Source of the DNA: Paenibacillus sp. JDR-2
Lineage (GTDB): Bacteria > Bacillota > Bacilli > Paenibacillales > Paenibacillaceae
Reading direction: 5' to 3'
Length of the DNA: 64,000 nt
NCBI RefSeq assembly: GCF_000023585.1
Contig: NC_012914.1
Span: forward strand, 4,556,001 to 4,620,000
The notes under the pieces were generated by a model, which was not told the origin of the DNA, searched no databases, and was given only the letters and a program-made list of their open reading frames with translations. Positions 43,212 through 53,091 of the stretch are shown here, piece by piece. Position 1 is the stretch's first letter. Each line of letters begins with the position of its first letter. Position numbers and translations under genes: made by a program.

Positions 43212-46200
43212 TTATCCGTTCAACAATCCTGCCGATACCAGCAAACGTTTCAGAAGCGTTGCCGCTTCGGCGCGGGTTACGCTGCCTGCCGGTGCGAACG
43301 AACCGTCCGGCATGCCTTTTAACAGGCCTGCACCAGTCGCTTTGCCTACGGCATCGGATGCCCAATCGGAAATACGGCCAGCATCCTTGTAATTCAAGTC
43401 TGCTGCAGCAAGCTTGCTGCTTGTTGCCAGCTCAATGGCCTTGACTGCCATCATGGCCATTTCTTCGCGGGTTACCTTGCTATTCGGACGGAAGGTTCCG
43501 TCCGAATAGCCATTGATGATACCTGCACCGGATGCGAGCTTCACCGTCTCCTCATACCAGCCGCCGGCTGGAACATCCTTGAAAGTACGTGCCTCGCCAA
43601 TCTGGCGGATGCCTAACGCGCGAACAAGCATGGCGGCGAACTCGGCGCGGGTTACGGCGCGTTCCGGTTCAAACTTGCCAGCCGATACGCCGTTCAGAAT
43701 ACCTTTGCCGGCAAGGAGAGCAATGTCCGCTTTTGCCCAATGGCTGGCCGTATCCGTAAAGGTACGGTCAAGCTTCGCTGCGGTATAAATACTGTTGCCC
43801 ATGCTCTTAATGGTCACAACGGTCTTGCCGTCCTTCACCGTGATAAGAGCTGGTACTGAACTAAACGTACCCGTTGCCGGATCGTAGACCAATACGGTTA
43901 ATTTGCCTGCTTCTTGCACGCCATCTACCGTAATGGTTCTTTCCACATAAACTCCGCCAAAGCTTGTAATAACAACCGTTTGCGCTCCGGATTGAACCGT
44001 GATGCTGAAGTCAAGCGCAGAGCCAACCGTAGTTACGCCTTGATCTTCCGCATCCTTATTCAGCTTGGCTGTCAGATCGGCAGAAGGCGATTGTATGGAG
44101 AAGGTCCATATCGCGTTAGCTGTATCTGAGATACCGTTAGCCTTCAAAATCGCGGAGAGCTGCTTCAACGGGAATGTATAGCTTCCCAGCTGGCTCTTCA
44201 CGACCAAGACCGTGTCCGGCTTGGAACCGGCCAGCTCCAGCAATGTTTTTACCGTAAAGGCCGCTTTGCCGGATGCCGCTGAAGCACTGATATCAACCGT
44301 AACGAAAGAATGTCCGTCGTTTACTTTGTTTTTCAAGGCAAGGTCATTGTCTTCCGGCTTTAAAGCCGCCGTAATGACATCCGTTCCGTTACTTCCTATA
44401 TTGCCAGCGTTACCCGGATTTGTACCTGTGCTGCTGTCTTCCCCGCCAGTCACTTGAAGCGTAAACACCCGCTTGGTGCCGTTATAAGTGACGGAGATTT
44501 TTGCATTCCCTGGACGTGCTGCTTTTAACTGTCCGTTATCCAGATACGCAATATTGCTATTGTCTGTCGTTATAACCGCTTCTCCCGTTACCTCTTCCCC
44601 GCTTCGGTTAAAGACATGAACCGCTTCCGAGGCCTGTTTCTCCATCTCGAATGGTCCGATGCGGTCATTTCCTACCGCGAACTGGAACGGTTTCAATAGG
44701 CTTGCGAAGCCTTCGTTCTGCTCCTCGAACGCAAAGGCCGGATTCGAATCATTAACAACAGAGATCCGTTCACCGCGCACGATAATGTTATCCGCAATAA
44801 CGGAGCCTTTTACGTTAGGAGTAACATCTACCCCGTTTGTACCCGCCCCGTCAATAACCGTATTTTCGATGGAAACGCCGCTCACGTTAAAGTCGCCTTG
44901 AACAATGAGTCCGGCATACGTGCTGTCGAGCGCCGTGTTATTCCGAATGTATACGGTACCGTTCAGGTCCTTCTCGCTTGCGAATACCCATATCGCGCCA
45001 AGGTTCATGCCATAGCCGGTATCAAAGCTGCCTGTGCGGATCAGCGTATTGCGTTCAACCACCGTTGTACCGCTGAACGGAACCGGATTGAAGCGTGTCG
45101 ATACGGCTACGCCCGCACCATTGGTAATGGTGTCTTTGGCGATATTGTCAGTCAACTTGTTGTCTTTGCCGCCGAAAATAACCATATTGTCGGCGAGCCA
45201 AGGAAGAGATACGGTATTAAAGCGTGCCGTATTATTTACGCTGGCTACGCCTTCCGCGGACCACACCGCAATGCCGTCGTCACCCGGATAACGGATGTCG
45301 CTCTGCTCCAGCATGCTATTGCTTGTTCCGACGCAGAAGTTAATGCCGTCCGCCATCAGATTGCGCATTCGGAGACCAACCATATGCAAGCTGTCCGTAT
45401 AGCCGCTGCCTCCTTTCAGGCGCGTAAGCCAGAGACCTGTCTTGGAATGCTCAATCCATACATTCTGGATAACGGAACCCGGACCGAACTCGCCTTCGAA
45501 GCCATGCGTGCTTGCTTCGTCATCGCGCACATTCAAGTCGCCGTCAACGAGCAGGTCATACACTTCGGTATGTCCGCCATCGCCGATAAATCTTGCTCCA
45601 AGAAGAGTGGTATACCACATGCCTGCACCGCGGATGGTCACGTCGCTGACATGCAGCAAGCTGCTTCGAAGCTCAAAGGTCCCCGCCGGGAACCAGACGC
45701 CTTTGCCTGCGGCTTTGGCTGCTGCCATGGCGTCATTGAAGGCTGCCGTATCATCCGCGCCATCATCGGCGGTTGCACCGTAATCAGCGACGGACAGGAA
45801 GCCGTCCGGCATGGTCAAAGGATCCGCAACCTGCTCCATGTCGGCCATATCGATCACGTAATAATCAGCCGTGCTATCCGCGTCTTTTTCCAACCGGATC
45901 GTTGCACCGGCAGGCACATCGCCAATCAGCGCATGGATCTCGTCGAAGAAGCGGTGCGCGCTGCCCTGCTTCGGATCATTGGACCACGGGTAGCTGCCGT
46001 ATTCCCAAGCATATTTCGAAGTCAGATTAAGCTTTTGCTTAAATTCGCCATTTACATATAAACCCAACGTTTCCTGCAGACCGCTGCCGTCCGCGCTGTC
46101 GGGAATCGCATAACGCAAAACGATAGAGTTGGCCGGCTGAGCGAGAGTAAACTCTACATAATCGCCAGTCTCATTAAGCGAAACCGCCTGTCTGCCCGAA

Positions 46201-49200
46201 GCTTCGGAGGCCATGTCGCGGTAAACTCGGGATGGTCCAATCAGCTCGGCATTGGTAGCCGCATGCTCAGCTTCGTAAGTGACGTAAGGAACGGTCGCTC
46301 CGCGATAATCCAGATTCACCGCATGATTAATGGAAAGCGAATCAATGGAATAGCCGCCGCTGCCTAATGCTCCCTGCACCATAACCGTATTTACGCCTGC
46401 GCGAAGCTCAAGCGAGGTATCGGCATTCTTCCAGTTCGAAGCTGCAGGGAGGTTTGCGTCATCAGACGGAATACCGTTAACCGTTACTTTCAGGGTACCG
46501 GATTGACTTCCCATGTAACGGATGGAAGCCTCGTAAGCACCCGCTTCTTCCGCATTGACTACAAAGCGGATCAAGTCGTTATTATTCTTCAAGCCCGCTG
46601 CGTAACCCGTGCCCGTATAACCTTCCGATAAAGCTGCTGCCGTGATGCTCTGGCTATGGAAGGCGTTCTCCGCTTCATAAACAACCTTGTTTAGGGACGG
46701 AGTAAAGCTCCACACGGCTGGAGTAGCATCTTCACCATACTGCAGAACGCTGCCTTCCACATGCAAAGCTCCATTCTTATCCGCCGCATTAATCAGGACA
46801 AAATGCCCTAATTGTTCTTCAATGACCCACTGCTCGGCATCCGTAATAACCGCATTATCCTTGAGAGAAAGGTCCAGCGACAGCAGCTTGCCTGCAGCGC
46901 GGTTCTTAATCAGCTTGCGTCCGTTATAGTCCTGCAGCAGCCATTCCGCGCTTGAATTACCCGTGCCGGAGCTTGCCGTAACAACCGCTTTGCCGTTTGA
47001 TTCCGCAAGATTTTTACCGCCAGCCGTTATAGTGATGTAATTGGTATCGTTAAAAATCGGAGTGCTGGTTACTTCATTCCTCTCATCGCCCATTACCGGC
47101 GTTCTAAAGTCAACCGGCGCGTTGTCAAAGCTCCATTGCAGCGTCCCATAGGATGCAGGGAACAAGCCGCGTTCCGCGTAGCCCGCACTATTTTGAACAT
47201 TGATATATTCGTCGTCAAAGCTGCCGTATAAGCTGCGGATCAAGTAGGTTGCGCCTTGCGGCTCTATGGACCAAGCTGCTCTTGCCGCTGCTTCTTCCAA
47301 TGCTCCGCTCGTGATATACCGGTAATTATCGTCTGCCGAGATGTAATGACCGGTTACGCGGTTGCGGATGCGGTAGGATCCGTTATCTTCTTCAAGCAGC
47401 CAATGCGAATATCCGTTATCTGCATCCACATTGCCGTACAGCACAACACCGCCATGGTTCTCGTAAAGGAATTGGCCGGTTGCCGCATTTTTGATCCGGA
47501 CGGGAACAGCTGGCAGCGGCGCTTCCGGCACCTCAACCGCTTCCGCCGCGAACTGCCCTTCATCATTGCCGGCAACAAGCTTGCTTACTTTCGCATACCC
47601 TGCGTCGTCTCCGCCCGCCTCATAGACAAAGTGGCCGGCCCAAGCGCTTTTAATATTGACGTAGCCTTCATTTGCGCTATCCTGCAGGTACCATTTGGCG
47701 CTGCCCCATTGCGGGTAGATGCTTTCCGCTACCAGCTTGAAGTCCGGCGCGTCCTGCTCGACTGAACCGCCGACGCCTTCCATCGAGACGTAATGGCCGG
47801 TTGCGAGGTTTTTGAGCCGAACGGATCCAACTCCGTCGCCTGCATCTTCCGGGAACCAGATCGACGAGGAATCGGATTCGGGAATGTCGGCAAATTTCAA
47901 TTTGCCTAAATCCGCGCCAGCTTCCGTCACTTCGTACAGATAACCGCCGGTCAGCTTGCTTTTGATCCGAATATGGCTTGGCTCAGCTTCCGGCACATTG
48001 ATAAAGCGCCAACGCGGGCTGCCCCAGTTCGGATTAATAATGCCGTACTCAGCATATTTGGTCAGGTTCTGCAGGTTGATGTATTTCTGCGAGCCTTCCG
48101 CATCGTTTGCGTCCAGAACGCTATGAATCAGCCTGGAGCCGCCACCTTTATCCTCAATAACCCAAACGGCGCTTCTCCAGTCATCCTCCACGTCGGATAC
48201 TTTGATATGACCGTCCGTTACATTTTGCAAATTGATATAGTGGTTGGTCGCGCGGTTCTTGATCCGCTTACGGCCTTGGAACCGCTCGATGACCCATTGA
48301 TCGCGCTGATCGTCCTCGCGGATATTGCCGTATTTCAAATTGCCCTGCGAATCCTCGTATAGATACATGGATTGCCATTCATTCATAATACGCACAAACT
48401 GCGGGGAACCGTCCGTAGCTGCCGAAGGATCGGCAAGCAGCCATTGTGCCGGGTTCGTATCCGGATCCACCGTGCCTGCTTGGGCAGATCCTGTTGCATC
48501 CGCGTTATGCAGATAGACATTGGCCCCGCTTGCGCTTTGGATCGTCTTATAATCGTCGTAGATTTTCGAAGATGCCAGTGTCCACTGATAAGAAGCATCG
48601 ATAGTCGCCGGTTTATCGACCGTCAGAGGATCTGTCGGCTGAGCCGACCCGCTCCGGATATAGTGACCGGTTGCCACGTTGCGGATAAGCGTCTTGCCGT
48701 CGAAATCTTCCATAATCCACTGATAAAGGTAGCTGCCTGCATTCGTGCTGTCCGGTGCTCCATATTGCACAATGCCATTGTTCTCGTACAGATAAGAAGC
48801 TCCCGCCGGTTCATCGGAATAGCTTGCAATACGGACAGGCTGAACATCCGCAGCCATATCGATCCGCCATTGCGCGCTTCCCCATGCCGGCTGAGCCCAG
48901 TCATTGGCACGGACATTGGTATCATCCGGGAACTGGGTATTAAGCACGTAATTTAACGGGGTTTCTCCTTGCGCGGCAAATACGTTCGTGAAAGTAACGA
49001 AGCCCGCGCTTGCTGCTGCCGCCATCGTCCACTCGCTTTTCGTGCCGTCTTGCGCAATGGCTTTAAGCTGCATCCAGCCTTCATCGCCTTGCGTAACGTA
49101 GTGCCCGGTCGCGCGGTTTCTCAAGCGGATTACCGAGCTTCCGTCATCTTTGGATTCAACCGTTTCCATATACCAATGGGTTATCGGGTCGGTAATACCG

Positions 49201-49832
49201 CCGGCAGCGCCAAATTTGACAAAGCCGTCTTTATCCTCGTACAAATATTGCCCGGCCTTGAACTGGTTAACGATTCGTACCGGAACGCCTGCCGGATCAA
49301 CCGGCTCCAGCGCCCATTGCGGGCTTTCGAACGTGATATTGATATCGCCGCTGACTTCCGCGAATCCTAGCTGGTCTTCCTGGTGAATAACCAGGTTCGC
49401 GGACGGGTCGCCGGCATTCTTAATAATGACATAACCGGCCCGGCTGGAATCCGTTATGATCCATTGATCATCCGTGGTGCTCGTTGCAATGCTCCGGCTG
49501 TACAAAGGATCACGCCGCTGATTCGTATCCTCCATCGAGATGTAATGGCCGGTCGCGCGGTTCTTGATCCGCTTCACCCCGCCGCTTTCTTCAATCAGCC
49601 AATGGGAGCTCTCGTTGTCCATCGCCGTAAAGCCATAGCGGACAACGCCGTCCGAGCCCTCGTACAAATAATTGCTTTTCCATTTGTTCTTGATCCGCAC
49701 ATAGCTGTCCGACCCGCTGCTAACCGCAGCGACTGCTTGATTGTTGTCATTGTCTGCCGCATATACCGGAAACGCCGTCAACAGCAGCAGCAGCGCCATC
49801 AAAGCAGACAGCATTGCCTTGCTTCGTGCCAT
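43212..49832 (-). CDS. S-layer-anchored giant glycoside hydrolase, GH87-like, with tandem trefoil-like modules
   Basis: A 2206-residue exported protein. A signal peptide ends VYAAD near residue 26. Residues 40 to about 1045 hold around seven modules of 130-160 residues, each with a YLYE---G---YG strand and a RIKNRATGHYIS-type segment, resembling ricin-type trefoils. Two CBM35/6-like modules follow (about 1050-1180 and 1185-1345; both begin YEAE). Next come a right-handed beta-helix like GH87 alpha-1,3-glucanases (about 1345-1690), a BIG2-like domain (about 1745-1795), an unassigned region, and three SLH domains (about 2020-2206). In the helix, Asp1495 (MADGIN) and Asp1518-Asp1519 (GDDG) are spaced like the catalytic aspartates of characterised GH87 enzymes. 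Expected role: cell-surface cleavage of alpha-glucan. Confidence 0.85.
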   Translation of the reverse strand: MARSKAMLSALMALLLLLTAFPVYAADNDNNQAVAAVSSGSDSYVRIKNKWKSNYLYEGSDGVVRYGFTAMDNESSHWLIEESGGVKRIKNRATGHYISMEDTNQRRDPLYSRSIATSTTDDQWIITDSSRAGYVIIKNAGDPSANLVIHQEDQLGFAEVSGDINITFESPQWALEPVDPAGVPVRIVNQFKAGQYLYEDKDGFVKFGAAGGITDPITHWYMETVESKDDGSSVIRLRNRATGHYVTQGDEGWMQLKAIAQDGTKSEWTMAAAASAGFVTFTNVFAAQGETPLNYVLNTQFPDDTNVRANDWAQPAWGSAQWRIDMAADVQPVRIASYSDEPAGASYLYENNGIVQYGAPDSTNAGSYLYQWIMEDFDGKTLIRNVATGHYIRSGSAQPTDPLTVDKPATIDASYQWTLASSKIYDDYKTIQSASGANVYLHNADATGSAQAGTVDPDTNPAQWLLADPSAATDGSPQFVRIMNEWQSMYLYEDSQGNLKYGNIREDDQRDQWVIERFQGRKRIKNRATNHYINLQNVTDGHIKVSDVEDDWRSAVWVIEDKGGGSRLIHSVLDANDAEGSQKYINLQNLTKYAEYGIINPNWGSPRWRFINVPEAEPSHIRIKSKLTGGYLYEVTEAGADLGKLKFADIPESDSSSIWFPEDAGDGVGSVRLKNLATGHYVSMEGVGGSVEQDAPDFKLVAESIYPQWGSAKWYLQDSANEGYVNIKSAWAGHFVYEAGGDDAGYAKVSKLVAGNDEGQFAAEAVEVPEAPLPAVPVRIKNAATGQFLYENHGGVVLYGNVDADNGYSHWLLEEDNGSYRIRNRVTGHYISADDNYRYITSGALEEAAARAAWSIEPQGATYLIRSLYGSFDDEYINVQNSAGYAERGLFPASYGTLQWSFDNAPVDFRTPVMGDERNEVTSTPIFNDTNYITITAGGKNLAESNGKAVVTASSGTGNSSAEWLLQDYNGRKLIKNRAAGKLLSLDLSLKDNAVITDAEQWVIEEQLGHFVLINAADKNGALHVEGSVLQYGEDATPAVWSFTPSLNKVVYEAENAFHSQSITAAALSEGYTGTGYAAGLKNNNDLIRFVVNAEEAGAYEASIRYMGSQSGTLKVTVNGIPSDDANLPAASNWKNADTSLELRAGVNTVMVQGALGSGGYSIDSLSINHAVNLDYRGATVPYVTYEAEHAATNAELIGPSRVYRDMASEASGRQAVSLNETGDYVEFTLAQPANSIVLRYAIPDSADGSGLQETLGLYVNGEFKQKLNLTSKYAWEYGSYPWSNDPKQGSAHRFFDEIHALIGDVPAGATIRLEKDADSTADYYVIDMADMEQVADPLTMPDGFLSVADYGATADDGADDTAAFNDAMAAAKAAGKGVWFPAGTFELRSSLLHVSDVTIRGAGMWYTTLLGARFIGDGGHTEVYDLLVDGDLNVRDDEASTHGFEGEFGPGSVIQNVWIEHSKTGLWLTRLKGGSGYTDSLHMVGLRMRNLMADGINFCVGTSNSMLEQSDIRYPGDDGIAVWSAEGVASVNNTARFNTVSLPWLADNMVIFGGKDNKLTDNIAKDTITNGAGVAVSTRFNPVPFSGTTVVERNTLIRTGSFDTGYGMNLGAIWVFASEKDLNGTVYIRNNTALDSTYAGLIVQGDFNVSGVSIENTVIDGAGTNGVDVTPNVKGSVIADNIIVRGERISVVNDSNPAFAFEEQNEGFASLLKPFQFAVGNDRIGPFEMEKQASEAVHVFNRSGEEVTGEAVITTDNSNIAYLDNGQLKAARPGNAKISVTYNGTKRVFTLQVTGGEDSSTGTNPGNAGNIGSNGTDVITAALKPEDNDLALKNKVNDGHSFVTVDISASAASGKAAFTVKTLLELAGSKPDTVLVVKSQLGSYTFPLKQLSAILKANGISDTANAIWTFSIQSPSADLTAKLNKDAEDQGVTTVGSALDFSITVQSGAQTVVITSFGGVYVERTITVDGVQEAGKLTVLVYDPATGTFSSVPALITVKDGKTVVTIKSMGNSIYTAAKLDRTFTDTASHWAKADIALLAGKGILNGVSAGKFEPERAVTRAEFAAMLVRALGIRQIGEARTFKDVPAGGWYEETVKLASGAGIINGYSDGTFRPNSKVTREEMAMMAVKAIELATSSKLAAADLNYKDAGRISDWASDAVGKATGAGLLKGMPDGSFAPAGSVTRAEAATLLKRLLVSAGLLNG

Positions 49833-49967
49833 TCGTACTCCCCCTTAAGTCTCGTCAAGGATTAGTTGCATCTCCCATCTTAGAATGTAAGGGTTTACAG
49901 GACGAGGTGTATTATTGGGAATATTAGGTGTTATATTATGATGCTTGCCAGCCCATCGGCCGCTTTA

Positions 49968-51332
49968 TCACTTCTTGCCGAATACGGCAAGGGTCAGAAC
50001 AGAACCTCCGGCCAGCAGAATTGCAATCAGGATAAAAGAAATCCGCATGCCGGATAGAAACGACTGGCTGCCGTTCAACACCGCTCCAAGCAGGGCAACG
50101 CCAAGAACCGACCCAAGCTGGCGGCTTGCGTTGATCGCCCCGGAAACCGCGCCAGTCTGTTCCCTCGCTACGGAGGACATAACCGCCGCCATCAGCGATG
50201 GAATAGTAAAAGAAACTCCAAAACCTATCATAAGCAAGCCGATAAAAGTCCATGCATAGCTTGTGCCGGAATGGGTCCATGCCAGGATTAGCGTTCCTGC
50301 TGCTCCAAGGCCAAATCCTGCCGCCATTGGCTTCCGTGCGCCAATCCGGCTGACGATCCGACCGGTCAGAATCGGATTAAAGGCCAGCGGAAGCATCATC
50401 GGGAGCAGCGACAGACCGGCATCATGAGCCGATAACCCTTTACTCTGCTGGAAGTATAGGGGCAATACAAACAATACGCCGGACAATCCCACATTAATGG
50501 CCATTCCGGCTATCAGCCCCGTGGAAACGGTACTGTTCTTGAACAAGCTTAAAGGAAAGAGCGGAGCTTGCCCTTTTGCTTCAGTAAAGACAAACAGGAT
50601 CATGCTCAAAGCCGCCAAACCAACCGTTCCCAAAATAACGGGAGAGCCCCAGCCGTAGTACTGTCCCTCCATCAAACTGAAGGATAACGCGGCTATGGCC
50701 GCCAAAGCGGTTACCTGCCCGCCTGCGTCAAAGCTCCTATGCGCGAATCGAGGAGTCTCTTCTAACTGCATGCAAGTCAGCAGCAGGCTAACTGCGGCAA
50801 TCGGTACATTAAGCAAAAAAATGCTCCGCCAGCCAAACGAGTCAACGAGTATTCCTCCAACCACAGGCCCTGCCGCCATTGCGGCTCCCGTAACCGCGGT
50901 CCACGCTCCTAGTGCCCTGGCCCGTTCTCCCGGCACAGGATAGGCATGGGACAATAAGGTTAACGAGGCTGGCAGCAAAGCCGCTCCCCCGATTCCAAGA
51001 ATAGCCCGCAAAGCGATGAGTGCGCCTGTTGTGGTTACGGCCGCAGATGCTGCCGATGCGGCAAGGAACAGAATGAGACCGCCGACATAGACCCGTTTTG
51101 CTCCCAATCGGTCTGCGAAAACTCCCATTGACAGCAAAAGCCCGGCAAACACGATTGTATAGGCATTCACTACCCATTGCAGATCTATGATCCCGCCCCC
51201 GAGATCTTCTTGGATCGCCGGAAGGGCAACACTAACGACCGTCATATCAAGCAGCACCATAAAATAGCCAAGCGATAGTCCGAGCAGAAGCAGCCGGCTC
51301 CTGCCGGATACTTGTTGCAAAGCTTTCTCCAT
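49968..51332 (-). CDS. MFS multidrug transporter, DHA2 family
   Basis: A 454-residue transporter with 12-14 membrane segments. Motif A is GVFADRLGAKR near residues 66-76, and the antiporter motif C is GPVVGGILVDSFGWRSIF near 155-172. DHA2 members export drugs or metabolites by proton exchange. It is divergent from an MmyB-type regulator with a palindrome between them, a common arrangement for inducible efflux pumps. Confidence 0.93.
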   Translation of the reverse strand: MEKALQQVSGRSRLLLLGLSLGYFMVLLDMTVVSVALPAIQEDLGGGIIDLQWVVNAYTIVFAGLLLSMGVFADRLGAKRVYVGGLILFLAASAASAAVTTTGALIALRAILGIGGAALLPASLTLLSHAYPVPGERARALGAWTAVTGAAMAAGPVVGGILVDSFGWRSIFLLNVPIAAVSLLLTCMQLEETPRFAHRSFDAGGQVTALAAIAALSFSLMEGQYYGWGSPVILGTVGLAALSMILFVFTEAKGQAPLFPLSLFKNSTVSTGLIAGMAINVGLSGVLFVLPLYFQQSKGLSAHDAGLSLLPMMLPLAFNPILTGRIVSRIGARKPMAAGFGLGAAGTLILAWTHSGTSYAWTFIGLLMIGFGVSFTIPSLMAAVMSSVAREQTGAVSGAINASRQLGSVLGVALLGAVLNGSQSFLSGMRISFILIAILLAGGSVLTLAVFGKK

Positions 51333-51412
51333 TGTTTTTCCCCTACCTTACTCTTCATGTCGAATTCCCATAGAGTGTATAATGAATTCGATAAGAGATT
51401 AAGAGGAGAGCT

Positions 51413-51439
51413 TATCCTAGGAGTTTTTCTCCTACGATA
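51413..51439. promoter_or_regulatory. Palindromic operator candidate between MFS and regulator genes
   Basis: Arms TATCCTAGGAG and CTCCTACGATA pair with one mismatch around a TTTTT centre. It lies in the divergent intergenic region, downstream of a TATAAT at 51378-51383 on the plus strand. A dimeric regulator such as the MmyB-like protein could bind it. Confidence 0.55.
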
Positions 51440-51489
51440 GGAATTGAATAAACATTTCATATCGGGAAGAAGGAAGAAGGTTCTGAAGC

Positions 51490-52317
51490 ATGGACGACTC
51501 TGTAAGATTAAAAGAGCTTGCGCAGTTTCTGAAGACGCGGAGAGCCCGGCTGTCTCCGGAGCAAGCGGGATTGCCGGCAAGCGGACGAAGGCGGACACCC
51601 GGGCTAAGACGCGGGGAAGTCGCTATGCTGTCAGGAGTAAGCGTGGACTGGTATACATGGCTGGAGCAGGCCCGTCCGATTCAGGTATCCGCGCAAGTAC
51701 TGGACTGCATCAGCCGCGCGCTGCAGCTGGATGCCGACGAGCGGAAGCATTTGTTCCTGCTGGCTATCCAGCAGGTTCCGGCTGACCCCTCCTTGGACCA
51801 GAACAGAATCAGCGACAATTTGCAAATCTTCCTTGACCGTCAAGGTACAAGTCCGGCCTTTATAACCGATCAACGATTGATTATCAGAGCATGGAATAAA
51901 GCCGCAGACCTCATATACGGCCCCTTCGAATCGATGTCGGAGCGCGAACGCAACACCGTATGGCGCTCTTTCCATTTGCCCGGCGTCCGGGAGCTCCTGA
52001 AGGAGAATTGGGAGAAGCATGCACGGCACAGACTTGCCCAATTCCGTGCCGGTTACGCCAAATTCCCGGGCGATGCCTGGTGGCTGGAGATGATCGACGA
52101 GCTGCAGCGAACAAGCGAAGAATTCCGGGAATGGTGGCCGCAGCATGACGTGCTGAACGGACCGGAAGGGAAGAAAGTCAATTACCATCCGGTAGCCGGA
52201 ACTTTAGAGTTTAACCAGCTTTCTTTTATCGTATCGGACTCTCCCCAGTTTACCGTCACCGTTAACCTCCCGGCCGATGAACAAACGGTCTCCAAGTTGG
52301 AGCAGCTGCTGATCTAA
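51490..52317 (+). CDS. XRE family regulator with MmyB ligand-binding domain
   Basis: A 275-residue transcription factor with an N-terminal helix-turn-helix (about 10-75; GLRRGEVAMLSGVSVDWYTWLEQ is the family signature) and a C-terminal MmyB-type domain (about 105-275) thought to bind a lipid or similar ligand. It is the likely regulator of the divergent MFS pump. A strong bidirectional terminator follows. Confidence 0.92.
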   Translation: MDDSVRLKELAQFLKTRRARLSPEQAGLPASGRRRTPGLRRGEVAMLSGVSVDWYTWLEQARPIQVSAQVLDCISRALQLDADERKHLFLLAIQQVPADPSLDQNRISDNLQIFLDRQGTSPAFITDQRLIIRAWNKAADLIYGPFESMSERERNTVWRSFHLPGVRELLKENWEKHARHRLAQFRAGYAKFPGDAWWLEMIDELQRTSEEFREWWPQHDVLNGPEGKKVNYHPVAGTLEFNQLSFIVSDSPQFTVTVNLPADEQTVSKLEQLLI

Positions 52318-52346
52318 AATGTTTCTAATGAACCGTATGATTATGA

Positions 52347-52393
52347 AAAAAGCTTTCCTACGCTTTATTAATAGAAGCGTTGGGAAAGCTTTT
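52347..52393. terminator. Bidirectional terminator between the MmyB-type regulator and the unknown membrane protein gene
   Basis: Arms AAAAGCTTTCC-ACGCTT and AAGCGT-GGGAAAGCTTTT flank an AT-rich loop. The two convergent genes end on either side. Confidence 0.85.
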
Positions 52394-52395
52394 GC

Positions 52396-52959
52396 TTATT
52401 CACTCGGATACTGCTCCAAAATCTCGCCCGTCCGTGACCGTGCAAGAATAACGGAATCCGGCCCCTCTTCTTGCTCCGATAAATAGAACCAGAACCTCTC
52501 GCCAGCCCCGTACTCGATGATTTGACAAGGTAGTTCTTTACCGCTCGATCTGCTCTTCTTCCACATGCTTACTATCTCGGAGTCATAGATCTTTCCGGAA
52601 TACATGCCTGCGTAGTGCGGCACATCGCCTTTCAAATCGCCTTTCAAACCGTTAAACGACCAGCCAAACTTATGCTCCTTGGGCTCGGCTGAAGTGGAAC
52701 CGCCAGTAAAATGCCAGCCGAATATCGTTTTCTTCAATCGCGCTGTTCCGAAATACTCCGGATAAGTACCCCAGTCATAAAATACGATGGCATTCATCTT
52801 CCCCAGCTTTTCAATATAAGCCACCCTTGCCATCGGCTGGTTTAGGGAAAGCGCGGCTCTCTCCATTCCTTGCTCGCCGCTCTGGCGAATGATTACTAAA
52901 GTACAAGTTAATAAAGCTAGGATGAAGCAGAACAGCACTATTTTTGATTTTATGCCCAT
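52396..52959 (-). CDS. Membrane-anchored protein of unknown function
   Basis: A 187-residue protein with a hydrophobic N-terminal segment (about residues 6-25) that may be a signal anchor. I do not recognise the rest. It has a YDWGTYPEYFGTARLKKT segment and a repeated GLKGDLKGD stretch. I chose ATG at 52959, seven bases after GGAGG. The longer frame to 53046 lacks a ribosome-binding site. It stands alone between two terminators. Confidence 0.65.
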   Translation of the reverse strand: MGIKSKIVLFCFILALLTCTLVIIRQSGEQGMERAALSLNQPMARVAYIEKLGKMNAIVFYDWGTYPEYFGTARLKKTIFGWHFTGGSTSAEPKEHKFGWSFNGLKGDLKGDVPHYAGMYSGKIYDSEIVSMWKKSRSSGKELPCQIIEYGAGERFWFYLSEQEEGPDSVILARSRTGEILEQYPSE

Positions 52960-53046
52960 GGCATGACCTCCCTCCAAATAATTCCACTTTACAGACGCAA
53001 AGGAAATCGATTTGTTGCGGAAAGCCTCCCTTCCTGCGAAAAACAA

Positions 53047-53083
53047 AACAGCCTGCAGAACATGAACGGTTCCGCAGGCTGTT
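53047..53083 (-). terminator. Terminator of glycan locus B
   Basis: Arms AACAGCCTGC and GCAGGCTGTT with an inner GAAC/GTTC pair are followed by TTTTGTTTTT on the minus strand. It ends the transcript after the response-regulator gene. Confidence 0.88.
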
Positions 53084-53091
53084 AATCTTCT

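Noticed and set aside
44898..46061. 387-codon open frame opposite the GH87-like domain
   Set aside because: It is an antisense shadow of the SLH protein, with no family features.
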